Assembly (NCBI RefSeq): GCF_011395035.1
Contig: NZ_CP024768.1
Span: 2,083,286 to 2,147,285 of the forward strand
Reading direction: 5' to 3'
Source of the DNA: Pantoea cypripedii
Lineage (GTDB): Bacteria; Pseudomonadota; Gammaproteobacteria; Enterobacterales; Enterobacteriaceae
Length of the DNA: 64,000 bases
In this document: positions 25,587-32,841 of the stretch, in pieces
Layout: each line of letters opens with the position of its first letter
Numbering within the stretch: the stretch's first letter is position 1
Notes under the pieces: generated by a model
Database searches by the model: none
The model's input: the letters and a program-made list of their open reading frames with translations, nothing else
Told to the model about the DNA's origin: nothing
Translations under genes and position numbers: made by a program

Positions 25587-25648
25587 ATAACACCCTGCCT
25601 TGCAGATATTGAATCACAATATCAATCAGCGTGGAGGTAAAAGAAAGT

Positions 25649-25678
25649 TATACAAACGGATAGGTATACGAATGGATA
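25649..25678. promoter_or_regulatory. Tandem operator, copy B
   Basis: TATACAAACGGATA (25649-25662) and TATACGAATGGATA (25665-25678), 2 bp apart. This is the cleanest copy: the two boxes differ from one another at only two positions. Flanks AAGAAAGT and AATTGAT recur in copy A. It is upstream of the AraC-type gene in the same orientation as copy A has to the FMN reductase gene. Confidence 0.65.
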
Positions 25679-25720
25679 ATTGATTTTTATTTTGGCCGCC
25701 CTTAAGGGCGACCGGGCGCA

Positions 25721-26179
25721 TTACATCAGTGGTTTCATCATAAAGACGCTGAGCGGATCGGGTAAATATGGCGGGAAAGCCGCACACTGGCGATAGCCCA
25801 TTTTCTCGTAAAGCCGGATGGCCGCCAGCTGCTGATTGCCGGTTTCCAGCCGGGTAACCTCACAGCCCTGTTGTGCGGCGAGGGTCTCAAGATGCTGCAC
25901 AATCGCCTCACCCAGCTGGTGACCGCGCCACGCCGGGCGGACATAGATGCGTTTTAATTCTGCGCTGCCGTTACCCTGTAACAAAATCGCCCCACATCCC
26001 ACCGGATGATCAGCGGCATCGGTGACCATCACGCAAAGCAGTGAGCCATCCTCGACCGTGGCAAGATCCAGGCAGTGATTACTTTCTGGTGGATAAAGCA
26101 CGCTCTGGAAAGCATCAAGTTCCGCGACCAGGGTTTGTAATTCGACGTTATGCGCCGGGGTGGTTTTGATGCTAAACAT
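25721..26179 (-). CDS. GNAT-family N-acetyltransferase
   Basis: 152 aa. The acetyl-CoA pyrophosphate loop is RPAWRGHQLGEAIVQHL (R/Q-x-x-G-x-G/A type), followed by beta-strand TRLETGN and the terminal YEKMGYRQC typical of GNAT. I start at 26179 because GGAG lies 7 bp before that ATG; the annotatable frame extends 7 codons further without a ribosome site. Acceptor substrate unknown; small molecule or peptide acetylation is equally possible. It transcribes toward the AraC-type gene but ends before operator copy B. Confidence 0.82.
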   Translation of the reverse strand: MFSIKTTPAHNVELQTLVAELDAFQSVLYPPESNHCLDLATVEDGSLLCVMVTDAADHPVGCGAILLQGNGSAELKRIYVRPAWRGHQLGEAIVQHLETLAAQQGCEVTRLETGNQQLAAIRLYEKMGYRQCAAFPPYLPDPLSVFMMKPLM

Positions 26180-26204
26180 CCTTGCTCTCCGCAGGTTCAA
26201 TGGG

Positions 26205-26230
26205 TAACGGCGCGATGTATCGCGCCGTTA
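26205..26230. repeat. Perfect palindrome of the REP-like family
   Basis: TAACGGCGCGAT / ATCGCGCCGTTA, a 12-bp stem with GT at its centre, between the GNAT and monooxygenase genes, 10 bp after the latter's stop. It shares the GGCGCGAT...ATCGCGCC core with the other elements. No T run follows. Confidence 0.6.
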
Positions 26231-26240
26231 TAGGCAGCTA

Positions 26241-26540
26241 TCAGGCTGCACCACCCGCCAGTTTATTTAAGGCGATCACTTCAGAATGTTCGACCAGCGG
26301 CGGCAGTTCGCCAAACAATTTCACAATATGCGGCGCATTAAGATGTTGTTCCAGCAGCGCCTGGCTTTGCCACTCTTCCGTCCAGATAAAGCGACGTGGA
26401 TTCTGGCTATCGCGGTTAAGCTGGTAAGTCATACAACCCGGCTCTTTTAATGTTTCTTCAATCACGCCACGAAATAGTTTCTCAGCCTGATCTTCACTGC
26501 CTGGTTTAATCGTAAATATTGCTACAACAGGAACCGTCAT
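26241..26540 (-). CDS. Putative quinol monooxygenase (ABM/YgiN-like)
   Basis: 99 aa, a single dimeric alpha/beta-barrel domain of the antibiotic-biosynthesis-monooxygenase family: VVAIFTIKPGSEDQAEKLF, GCMTYQLNRD, FIWTEEWQSQALLEQHLNAPH. YgiN-type members oxidise quinols without a bound cofactor. I start at the ATG at 26540 with GGAGTGGAAT in front; four codons of extension upstream are unlikely. It stands alone and is unrelated in context to the similar fold fused to the MFS protein at 19303-20931. Confidence 0.87.
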   Translation of the reverse strand: MTVPVVAIFTIKPGSEDQAEKLFRGVIEETLKEPGCMTYQLNRDSQNPRRFIWTEEWQSQALLEQHLNAPHIVKLFGELPPLVEHSEVIALNKLAGGAA

Positions 26541-26652
26541 ATTCCACTCCAATATTAAAAAATAATCAGCAGCAATACGTTAGCGCAGCCCTGGCGGGCT
26601 GTCAGTCTGAAATTGTGCGCCTGATTTTTTATTTTCATCCTTACTGACGGGG

Positions 26653-27102
26653 TCATATTTGTTTGCCGATTAATTTCCGATACTGAATAAACTCAGTTTT
26701 ACTGGCTATTTGGTCATACAACTTGCGTGCGGTAGCATTGGATTCCTGGGTGGTCCAGTAAACACGCGAGCAACCCGCCGCTTCCGCCTGCTGTAAAACC
26801 GCGAGGATCAGCGCCTTACCTGCCCCTTTACCCCGAGCCTCCTCACTGACAAACAGATCCTGCAGGTAACAATAATCCCCTGATGTCCAGGTGGAACGAT
26901 GGGTCAAATAATGCGCCAGACCAATCAGTTTCCCATCCTCTTCTGCTACCAGACAGTTCAATGTTTCAGTCTCAACCCGAAAGCGGCGCCAGGCCAGCTC
27001 AGTGGCGACGTCGCTGATATCGGCCTTATAAAAACGTTGATAGCCCTTCCATAACTTCAGCCATGAGCGGTAATCACTGGTCTGCAACGCGCGTATCTGC
27101 AT
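26653..27102 (-). CDS. GNAT-family N-acetyltransferase
   Basis: 149 aa. Motif A is LFVSEEARGKGAGKALILAVL with the acetyl-CoA loop RGKGAG; the C-terminal TTQESNATARKLYDQIA matches small GNAT enzymes acting on amines, amino acids or peptides. It starts 3 bp after the ampC stop on the same strand, so it is likely co-transcribed with the beta-lactamase. No evident functional link; the acceptor cannot be predicted. Confidence 0.85.
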   Translation of the reverse strand: MQIRALQTSDYRSWLKLWKGYQRFYKADISDVATELAWRRFRVETETLNCLVAEEDGKLIGLAHYLTHRSTWTSGDYCYLQDLFVSEEARGKGAGKALILAVLQQAEAAGCSRVYWTTQESNATARKLYDQIASKTEFIQYRKLIGKQI

Positions 27103-27104
27103 CG

Positions 27105-28235
27105 TTAATCCCTGCCTTTTATCATATTGATCATCTTATTCACCGCCACGACCCGGTCATCATTCGGGAACCATTTATTCGCCAGCATAATCACGGCAAT
27201 GTGCTCTGACGGGATAAATACCGCGTAGGTGGAGAAACCATTGGTGGAGCCGGTTTTGTTGTACCACGCCTGTTGTGGCGCAGGCTGTAGCGGACGAATC
27301 GGCGTCGCTGCCATGCCCTGCATAATCCGTTGCCCGCTATTCCCCGCCACCAGCGTATTCTGTGTTACCGGCAGGGAATAATATTCCCACATCATCGCCT
27401 GGGTGAACGCCTCGGTGTGATATTGCCCCTGATGGGTGCTGGCGATCGCCTGTCGCCATTCGGGATCAATCTGCACGTTATTGATCTGAATTGCCAGCCA
27501 GCGGATCAAATCGGCACTGGTGGATTTCAGACCATAGGCTTCCGCATCCAGCGGACCCGGTGTGACACGTACCGGCTGATCCTGTTTGTTGTAGCCCTGC
27601 GCATAGTTTTTCATCTCCGTCGGTGGCACCTGCACCCAGCTGTGATGCATCCCCATGGCGGGCAGCAGCTGTTGTTCCATTGCCTGGCGGAATGGCTGAT
27701 GCAAGCTTTTGGCGGCGACCATACCCAGCATCCCGATACCGAGGTTGGAATAAACCCGCTGTGTGCCAGGTGGCGCAGAGGGTTGCCAGTTTTTGTACCA
27801 TGCCATCAGCTGCTGCTGATTCGTCACTGCATCCGGCACAAACAGCGGTGTGCCGCTGGTATGAGTCGCAAGGTTCAGCAATGTGACGCGATCAAAGGCA
27901 CTGCCCTTCAGTTCTGGCAGCCAGTGGCTGGCGGTGTCGCTGAACTGTAACTTGTGCTGGACGGCTGCATAGCTCGCCAGCGTCGCGGTGAAGGTTTTAC
28001 TCAGCGAGCCAATTTCAAACAGCGTTTCATTGGTGATCGGCTGTTGGGTGGTTTTCGACGCCACGCCGTAGTTATAAAACGTGGTTTTACCGCGATAAAA
28101 AATCGCCACGGCCATGCCGGGCACCTGATATTGCTGCATCAGCGGTTTTACGATCGGGTCGATGTCGGGTGTCTGCGCCTGCACGTTGCCACTGATCAGC
28201 GCCGCCAGGAGGGTAATGCTTGCTATTAAACGCAT
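27105..28235 (-). CDS. ampC: Class C beta-lactamase AmpC
   Basis: 376 aa. Signal peptide MRLIASITLLAALISGNVQA, then a serine beta-lactamase with all three class C motifs: SLSK (nucleophile Ser64 in standard numbering), YSN (Tyr150), and KTG (315-317). ALDAEAYG and NWQPSAPPGTQR also match AmpC. I start at 28235 because AAAGGA sits 6 bp before that ATG; the upstream ATG at 28250 has no such box. It hydrolyses cephalosporins in the periplasm. No ampR is divergent upstream; the next gene there encodes an aldolase. Expression is therefore probably constitutive and low. Confidence 0.92.
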   Translation of the reverse strand: MRLIASITLLAALISGNVQAQTPDIDPIVKPLMQQYQVPGMAVAIFYRGKTTFYNYGVASKTTQQPITNETLFEIGSLSKTFTATLASYAAVQHKLQFSDTASHWLPELKGSAFDRVTLLNLATHTSGTPLFVPDAVTNQQQLMAWYKNWQPSAPPGTQRVYSNLGIGMLGMVAAKSLHQPFRQAMEQQLLPAMGMHHSWVQVPPTEMKNYAQGYNKQDQPVRVTPGPLDAEAYGLKSTSADLIRWLAIQINNVQIDPEWRQAIASTHQGQYHTEAFTQAMMWEYYSLPVTQNTLVAGNSGQRIMQGMAATPIRPLQPAPQQAWYNKTGSTNGFSTYAVFIPSEHIAVIMLANKWFPNDDRVVAVNKMINMIKGRD

Positions 28236-28401
28236 TAAGATTCCTTTCATTTCGTTTTCAGTTGAATGTCAGCCATCCACTATAGAGCTTTCCCTAATTA
28301 AGTGAACAACTTCACATCTGTAACATAACGGCTGGCTGCTCCGACCAAGCGGGAATTACAATGATGTCCTTATCTCGCGGTTTTTCAGGAGGAAACACGT
28401 C

Positions 28402-29241
28402 ATGTTCGTCACCCATAAAGTCCGCATGAATCGCCTGTTTCAGCACGGCAAATGTCTCGATGTGGCTATCGATCACGGCATTGCGAATGAACCCGATTTT
28501 CTCATTGGCCTGGAAAATATCGCCGGCGTGATGCGCAACCTGATTGCTGCCCAGCCGGATGCCATTCAGGTCAACTACGGCCAGGCCGATTTGTTGCAAC
28601 GCGAAGTGGGACGTAAACCGGCGCTGGTGATGCGTACCGACGTCGGTAATGCCTATAACGCTGCCCGTCATCGCGAAATGTGGGCAGTGTTGCACAATCC
28701 GGAAGAACCGATTCTCGCCGCATTGCAGATGGATGCCGCCGCAGTGGTGGTTAATTTGTACCTGATCCCTGATGAACCGGGCATCTTCCGTATGTGCGTT
28801 GAGAATATTGGCCGTCTGCGTCAGGCCTGCGATCGCTACGCGATGCCGCTGATGATTGAACCGCTGGTGATGGCCCCTGCGGGACAAGGTGCCGCTTACG
28901 GCTCGATCGGTGACGTAGAAAAAATCGTACCGCTGGTACGACTGGCGCGTGAGCTGGGTGCCGATATCGTCAAAGCCGACCCGACGGAGAACGTAGAAGA
29001 TTTCCATCGTGTGGTGGAAGCGGCACGTTGTCCAACGCTGGTACGCGGCGGTGGTAAAGGCGAGCTGGGTGCCGTATTGCAAAAAAGCGCGGCGTTAATG
29101 GCGCAAGGTGCCAGCGGCATGGTGTATGGCCGTAACGTTTATCAGCACGATAACCCGTCACGGGTGGTCAAAGCGCTGATGGCGATTATTCATCAGGGAG
29201 CCAGCGGCCCGGATGCAATGGAAATTTATCAGCAAGGTTAA
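28402..29241 (+). CDS. Class I aldolase of the FbaB/DhnA/LsrF type
   Basis: 279-aa (beta/alpha)8 protein. CLDVAIDHGIANEP at the N-terminus and the probable Schiff-base Lys in DIVKADPTEN match the DhnA-type class I aldolases (FbaB, LsrF, DeoC-like). LVRGGGKGELG forms the phosphate site. CAGGAGGAAACACGTC before the ATG is a strong ribosome site. It is transcribed apart from ampC and is followed by a cupin gene 62 bp later. Substrate could be a sugar phosphate of the hexose or deoxyhexose type; no pathway neighbour identifies it. Confidence 0.8.
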   Translation: MFVTHKVRMNRLFQHGKCLDVAIDHGIANEPDFLIGLENIAGVMRNLIAAQPDAIQVNYGQADLLQREVGRKPALVMRTDVGNAYNAARHREMWAVLHNPEEPILAALQMDAAAVVVNLYLIPDEPGIFRMCVENIGRLRQACDRYAMPLMIEPLVMAPAGQGAAYGSIGDVEKIVPLVRLARELGADIVKADPTENVEDFHRVVEAARCPTLVRGGGKGELGAVLQKSAALMAQGASGMVYGRNVYQHDNPSRVVKALMAIIHQGASGPDAMEIYQQG

Positions 29242-29303
29242 GGGTTTGCAGAACGGGTGAATGCGGGTATAACAATTATCTCCCCTTCACCAGGATAAAC
29301 ATC

Positions 29304-29633
29304 ATGCAAATCACCCAGTTACCGTTTGGCATTACCCAGTGGGATAAAATCGAGCCGGAAACGCATCACGGCGAGCGCGGCTTTGCGCTGTGGCGCACGC
29401 AACGTTTTAACGATATTCGCGTGCGGATGGTGGAGTATTCGCCGGGCTATCTTGCCGATCACTGGTGCCTGAAGGGGCATATTTTGCTCTGTCTGGAAGG
29501 TGAGATGCTGACTGAACTGGAGGATGGCTGCTGCTTTACCCTGACACCTGGCGTCAGCTATCAGGTGGCCGATAATGCCGAAGCGCACCGCTCCTCAACG
29601 GAAACCGGCGCAAAACTATTTATCGTCGATTAA
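29304..29633 (+). CDS. DHCW-motif-type cupin protein
   Basis: 109-aa single-domain cupin with the motif LADHWCLKGHILLCLEG, which supplies two His ligands and gives the family its name, then SYQVADNAEAHRSS for the second cupin motif. Small cupins of this family are widespread in enterobacteria without an assigned reaction. It follows the class I aldolase gene by 62 bp on the same strand, possibly co-transcribed, and is followed by a palindromic element. Confidence 0.82.
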   Translation: MQITQLPFGITQWDKIEPETHHGERGFALWRTQRFNDIRVRMVEYSPGYLADHWCLKGHILLCLEGEMLTELEDGCCFTLTPGVSYQVADNAEAHRSSTETGAKLFIVD

Positions 29634-29648
29634 TTTATCGCGCCCTGT

Positions 29649-29672
29649 GGTAGCGGCGCGATTCATCGCGCT
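29649..29672. repeat. REP-like palindromic element
   Basis: GTAGCGGCGCGATTCATCGCGC, one copy, between the convergent cupin and acid phosphatase genes; one base of the loop differs from the commonest form (ATTTAT). Confidence 0.65.
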
Positions 29673-29676
29673 ATGT

Positions 29677-30933
29677 TTACTTCGCCAGCGCGTAAGCGGC
29701 GGTCAAATCCAGGCGTTGCCAGAAAGATTGTTCCGGAGTGCTACCTGATAACGGATAACCCGCTGGCAGTGCCGATTTCACCATCAGCGCACGACGTTGC
29801 GCATCAGACAGCTGCGGCAACGCCGCTTTCAGCAAGACTTCAGCGCCCGCCGGTACGGTCACCGCAACATTTTTACCTGCGGCCTTCGGCAGGTTGTAGC
29901 TCATGGTGAAACGATAGAACTGCTTCATCTGTGGTGAAAGATAGGGATCGTCCTGACCGTTACTGCGTGCGCACTCCGCCAGTGAGGTGCCACACTCTTT
30001 CTCCAGCGCTGCACGCAGCTGATCGCGTGCTTCACTGAACAGCGCCTGGTAACGGGTGTCGTTCAGGTAATTGGCCACATTACGTTCGGCCACCATCCGT
30101 GAACCCATCACATCCAGCGGATAATGCACACCCAGCACCAGGCGTGAATAACCATAACGGGCACCACGGGTAACCAGCGCTTCAAAGCGCTCCGGCACCA
30201 TTTCAGCCATCAGTAAGGCATCGGTGTAACCGGTGTTGGTATGGCCGCTGGGGAAAGAGCCGCCATCGGCGGTGTAAGGTTTATTATCCTTCACCACCGT
30301 ATCGTCCGGCACCAGATGGATGGTGTTGCCTTCATGCAGGAACGGGCGCGGATAGTTGAAATGCTTTTTCGCTGCGCCCGTGCTGACTTCGCTGGCTTTA
30401 ATCAAGGCTGCCGCTTTGCCCAGTTCACCCTTGTCATAGGCCGTCAGAAACGCTTTGCCCAGACGCGGACCCATTGCATCGGCGAGGAAATAGAGATGGT
30501 TAATGCCTTCAGCATCGGCAAGCGCCTGATGACGCGTGCCCTGGGTCGCATTCAGGTTGATATTGGTGACGGTGGCGCGGTTGGCGTCCAGCACGCTGGC
30601 TGGCAGTGCGCTAAAACCCGACAGCAGCGCGATACCGGCCTGCTGATTGGCTTTGGTCTGGAAATCATATCCCTTACTTTTCAGCCATGCGTAGTCGGCC
30701 TGAGTGGGTGACTGTTTGGCTTTTTCCAGCAGGTCACGCGTCAGCGTTGGGTGGTTACCCTGTAACGCGGCACGTTCGGCCTGCAACATCTGTTGTTCAA
30801 GATCGTTATACCCTGCGTGAGCAGAACCGGTTGAAGTCTGGCTGGCGAGCGCGGCGGCGTCCGGCAGTGAGATCGCATGCGCCTGCTGCGCCAGCAGCAA
30901 AACGGTGGCCATCAGTGTGTAGCGGGTTTTCAT
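29677..30933 (-). CDS. Periplasmic acid phosphatase, PAP2/class A type
   Basis: 418 aa, longer than the usual ~250-aa class A enzymes. Signal peptide MKTRYTLMATVLLLAQQAHA. The three phosphatase motifs are in order: KKHFNYPRPF (KX6RP), GGSFPSGHTNTGY (PSGH) and SRLVLGVHYPLDVMGSR (SRX5HX3D). A long N-terminal segment (~150 residues) before motif 1 and a ~110-residue C-terminal part after motif 3 (VTVPAGAEVLLKAALPQLS) are extra; both are shared by a PAP2 subgroup rather than by PhoN itself. It hydrolyses phosphomonoesters in the periplasm. Confidence 0.88.
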   Translation of the reverse strand: MKTRYTLMATVLLLAQQAHAISLPDAAALASQTSTGSAHAGYNDLEQQMLQAERAALQGNHPTLTRDLLEKAKQSPTQADYAWLKSKGYDFQTKANQQAGIALLSGFSALPASVLDANRATVTNINLNATQGTRHQALADAEGINHLYFLADAMGPRLGKAFLTAYDKGELGKAAALIKASEVSTGAAKKHFNYPRPFLHEGNTIHLVPDDTVVKDNKPYTADGGSFPSGHTNTGYTDALLMAEMVPERFEALVTRGARYGYSRLVLGVHYPLDVMGSRMVAERNVANYLNDTRYQALFSEARDQLRAALEKECGTSLAECARSNGQDDPYLSPQMKQFYRFTMSYNLPKAAGKNVAVTVPAGAEVLLKAALPQLSDAQRRALMVKSALPAGYPLSGSTPEQSFWQRLDLTAAYALAK

Positions 30934-31008
30934 TATTTTCCCCTGTTATCAGAACATTACCTTGCCGGGGAAACACGCTAGCACCCAGATGTGACAGTTT
31001 TATTTCAT

Positions 31009-31248
31009 TTAGCGGCACTGGCTGGCACAGTTTTGTACGCAAATTTGTGCCAGCGAACCACAGGCGCTGTCTTTATTGTTGTTGCATTGAGATTGCTGGA
31101 TATAACAGTTCTGCTGGCAGGCGGAGACATCGCATTTCGCCGCAGCGGGTGTCAGTTGCGGTAGCGGCGTTTTTTGCTGCGGCTGCCAGTTGGTTTGTGC
31201 TGCGACGCCGAGGCTGGTCAGCAGCAGCAACAGGATGGTCCACTTCAT
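31009..31248 (-). CDS. Small exported cysteine-rich protein, unknown
   Basis: 79 aa with signal peptide MKWTILLLLLTSLGVAAQ. After a Gln/Pro-rich stretch there are eight cysteines spaced C-x4-C-x3-C-x6-C-x7-C-x6-C-x3-C-x3-C. The even number and the C-x3-C pairs suggest a disulfide-braced helical hairpin in the periplasm. I do not recognise a family. It is downstream of nothing and upstream of the phosphatase gene on the same strand with a 75-bp gap, so co-transcription with it is possible. Confidence 0.6.
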   Translation of the reverse strand: MKWTILLLLLTSLGVAAQTNWQPQQKTPLPQLTPAAAKCDVSACQQNCYIQQSQCNNNKDSACGSLAQICVQNCASQCR

Positions 31249-31307
31249 CGCCTTACCCTCGTGTGGTTAGTCTGAATCAGTATGGCATACGCCAAATGGC
31301 ATCGACC

Positions 31308-31379
31308 CGTAGCGGCGCGATTTATCGCGCAATTTTGTGTTCGGAGCCGGAAAAAAAGCGCGATAAATCGCGCCGCCAC
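31308..31379. repeat. Facing pair of REP-like elements
   Basis: GTAGCGGCGCGATTTATCGC (from 31309) and its inverse complement (31358-31379) face each other across about 27 bp, giving a potential 20-bp stem. The 345-bp gap between the Cys-rich gene and hpxO holds this pair and the FNR-like box. Confidence 0.7.
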
Positions 31380-31489
31380 AGCAGGTGCGTGATGAAACCA
31401 TTGATTCACTCACCTTACGCCATTGCACTATTTTGATGCATAGCAATGAACCAGTATTGTGCACTTCATGCAATGCGGTCTGGTATAAA

Positions 31490-31503
31490 TTGATTTAAAT
31501 CAA
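31490..31503. promoter_or_regulatory. Consensus FNR box upstream of hpxO
   Basis: TTGAT-TTAA-ATCAA is an exact match to the FNR consensus TTGAT-N4-ATCAA, and the palindrome extends one base pair further on each side. It ends 90 bp before the hpxO start. A role for oxygen control of this gene is inference. Confidence 0.55.
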
Positions 31504-31593
31504 TAAATATCAACCCATTACCCCCTTCGCTTTTCACATTCCTTCGTTGGTACAAAAGTTGCAAGCCTCATTGGTATTGCAAAGGAGACGGTT

Positions 31594-32751
31594 ATGAAAG
31601 CGATTGTGATTGGTGCCGGCATCGGCGGAATGAGCGCGGCGATTGCGCTGGAGAAAGAAGGTTTTAGCACGACGGTGTTCGAAGCGGTGAAAGAGATGAA
31701 ACCGGTCGGTGCCGCCATTTCTATCTGGCCAAATGGCGTTAAGTGCCTCAATGCCCTCGGCATGAAAGAATCCCTGCGTGCGCTGGGTGGCAACATGGCG
31801 TTTATGGCATATAACGATGCCCACAGCGGCAGCACGCTGACCCGTTTTAGCATGTCGCCGCTGGTGCAGCAGGTGGGTGAATATCCCTATCCGGTCGCCC
31901 GTGCCGAACTTCAGGCAATGCTGATTGATACCTATGGCCGCTCACGCATCAGCTTTGGTAAGCGCGTAACTCAGGTGGAGCAAACGGCATCAGGCGTCAC
32001 GGCCTGGTTTGACGATGGCAGCCAGCAAAGCGCCGATTTTCTGATTGCTGCTGACGGCACCCACTCCGTTATCCGCCATTATGTGCTGGGCGAAAGCGTG
32101 GAACGCCGCTATGCCGGTTACGTTAACTGGAATGGCCTGGTGACCATCGATGAAAGCATCGCCCCGGCGAACCAGTGGACGACGTTTGTCGGTGAAGGCA
32201 AACGCGTGTCGCTGATGCCCGTCAGCGGCAATCGTTTCTACTTCTTCTTTGATGTCCCGCTGCCAAAGGGATTAGCGGAAGATCGCAGTACGCTGAAAAG
32301 CGATCTGAAAGGTTACTTTGCTGGCTGGGCCGAGCCGGTGCAGCGTCTGATCGACACCATCAACCCGGACACCACCAACCGTGTCGAGATCCACGATATC
32401 GAACCCTTCAGCCAGTTTGTAAAAGGCCGGGTGGCGCTGCTGGGCGATGCGGCACACAGCACCACACCGGATATTGGCCAGGGGGGATGCGCAGCGATGG
32501 AAGATGCAGTTGTGCTGGCACAGACACTGGCGGCTCATTCGCTGGGCATTGAAGATGCTTTGCTGCGTTATCAGGCACGCCGCGTGGAACGCACCAAAGA
32601 TTTAGTGCTGAAGGCGCGTAAGCGTTGTGATGTGACGCACGCAAAAGACCCGGCAATCACTGCGGCCTGGTATCAGGATCTGAAAAATGAAACCGGCGAG
32701 CGCGTGCTGGCCGGTATGTGTGACACCATCGAAGGTGGCCCGCTGGGGTAA
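31594..32751 (+). CDS. hpxO: FAD-dependent urate hydroxylase HpxO
   Basis: 385-aa class A flavin monooxygenase: GAGIGGMSAAIALEKEG (FAD Rossmann), DGTHS, and GDAAHSTTPDIGQGG (FAD ribityl). From memory it follows Klebsiella HpxO through its length (EAVKEMKPVGAAISIWPNGVK, YAGYVNWNGLV, FVGEGKRVSLMPV). It converts urate to 5-hydroxyisourate with NADH and O2. AAAGGAG precedes the ATG. It lies next to dcp and beyond that the guaD-xdh operon that would make urate. Genes for later steps (HIU hydrolase, OHCU decarboxylase, allantoinase) are not in this window. Confidence 0.92.
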   Translation: MKAIVIGAGIGGMSAAIALEKEGFSTTVFEAVKEMKPVGAAISIWPNGVKCLNALGMKESLRALGGNMAFMAYNDAHSGSTLTRFSMSPLVQQVGEYPYPVARAELQAMLIDTYGRSRISFGKRVTQVEQTASGVTAWFDDGSQQSADFLIAADGTHSVIRHYVLGESVERRYAGYVNWNGLVTIDESIAPANQWTTFVGEGKRVSLMPVSGNRFYFFFDVPLPKGLAEDRSTLKSDLKGYFAGWAEPVQRLIDTINPDTTNRVEIHDIEPFSQFVKGRVALLGDAAHSTTPDIGQGGCAAMEDAVVLAQTLAAHSLGIEDALLRYQARRVERTKDLVLKARKRCDVTHAKDPAITAAWYQDLKNETGERVLAGMCDTIEGGPLG

Positions 32752-32779
32752 GTATGAACATGCACCGACTGGCTTTTTT

Positions 32780-32841
32780 GCGCGATAAATCGCGCCGCTA
32801 CGGTCGGTGCATCACATTGAGCGATGAATCGCGCTGCTACG
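32780..32841. repeat. Two REP-like elements, one overlapping the dcp stop
   Basis: GCGCGATAAATCGCGCCGCTAC (32780-32801) and a degenerate copy GCGATGAATCGCGCTGCTAC (32821-32840), both in the same orientation. The CTA in GCTAC of the second copy is the dcp stop codon (TAG on the minus strand). Confidence 0.7.

Noticed and set aside
26205..26230. Palindrome as a terminator of the quinol-monooxygenase gene
   Set aside because: There is no T run on either strand, and the sequence belongs to the REP-like family; it may still affect transcript ends.
28312..29082. 256-codon frame antisense to the class I aldolase gene
   Set aside because: The aldolase has clear family motifs in the other strand; the antisense product is low-complexity and shows no family.
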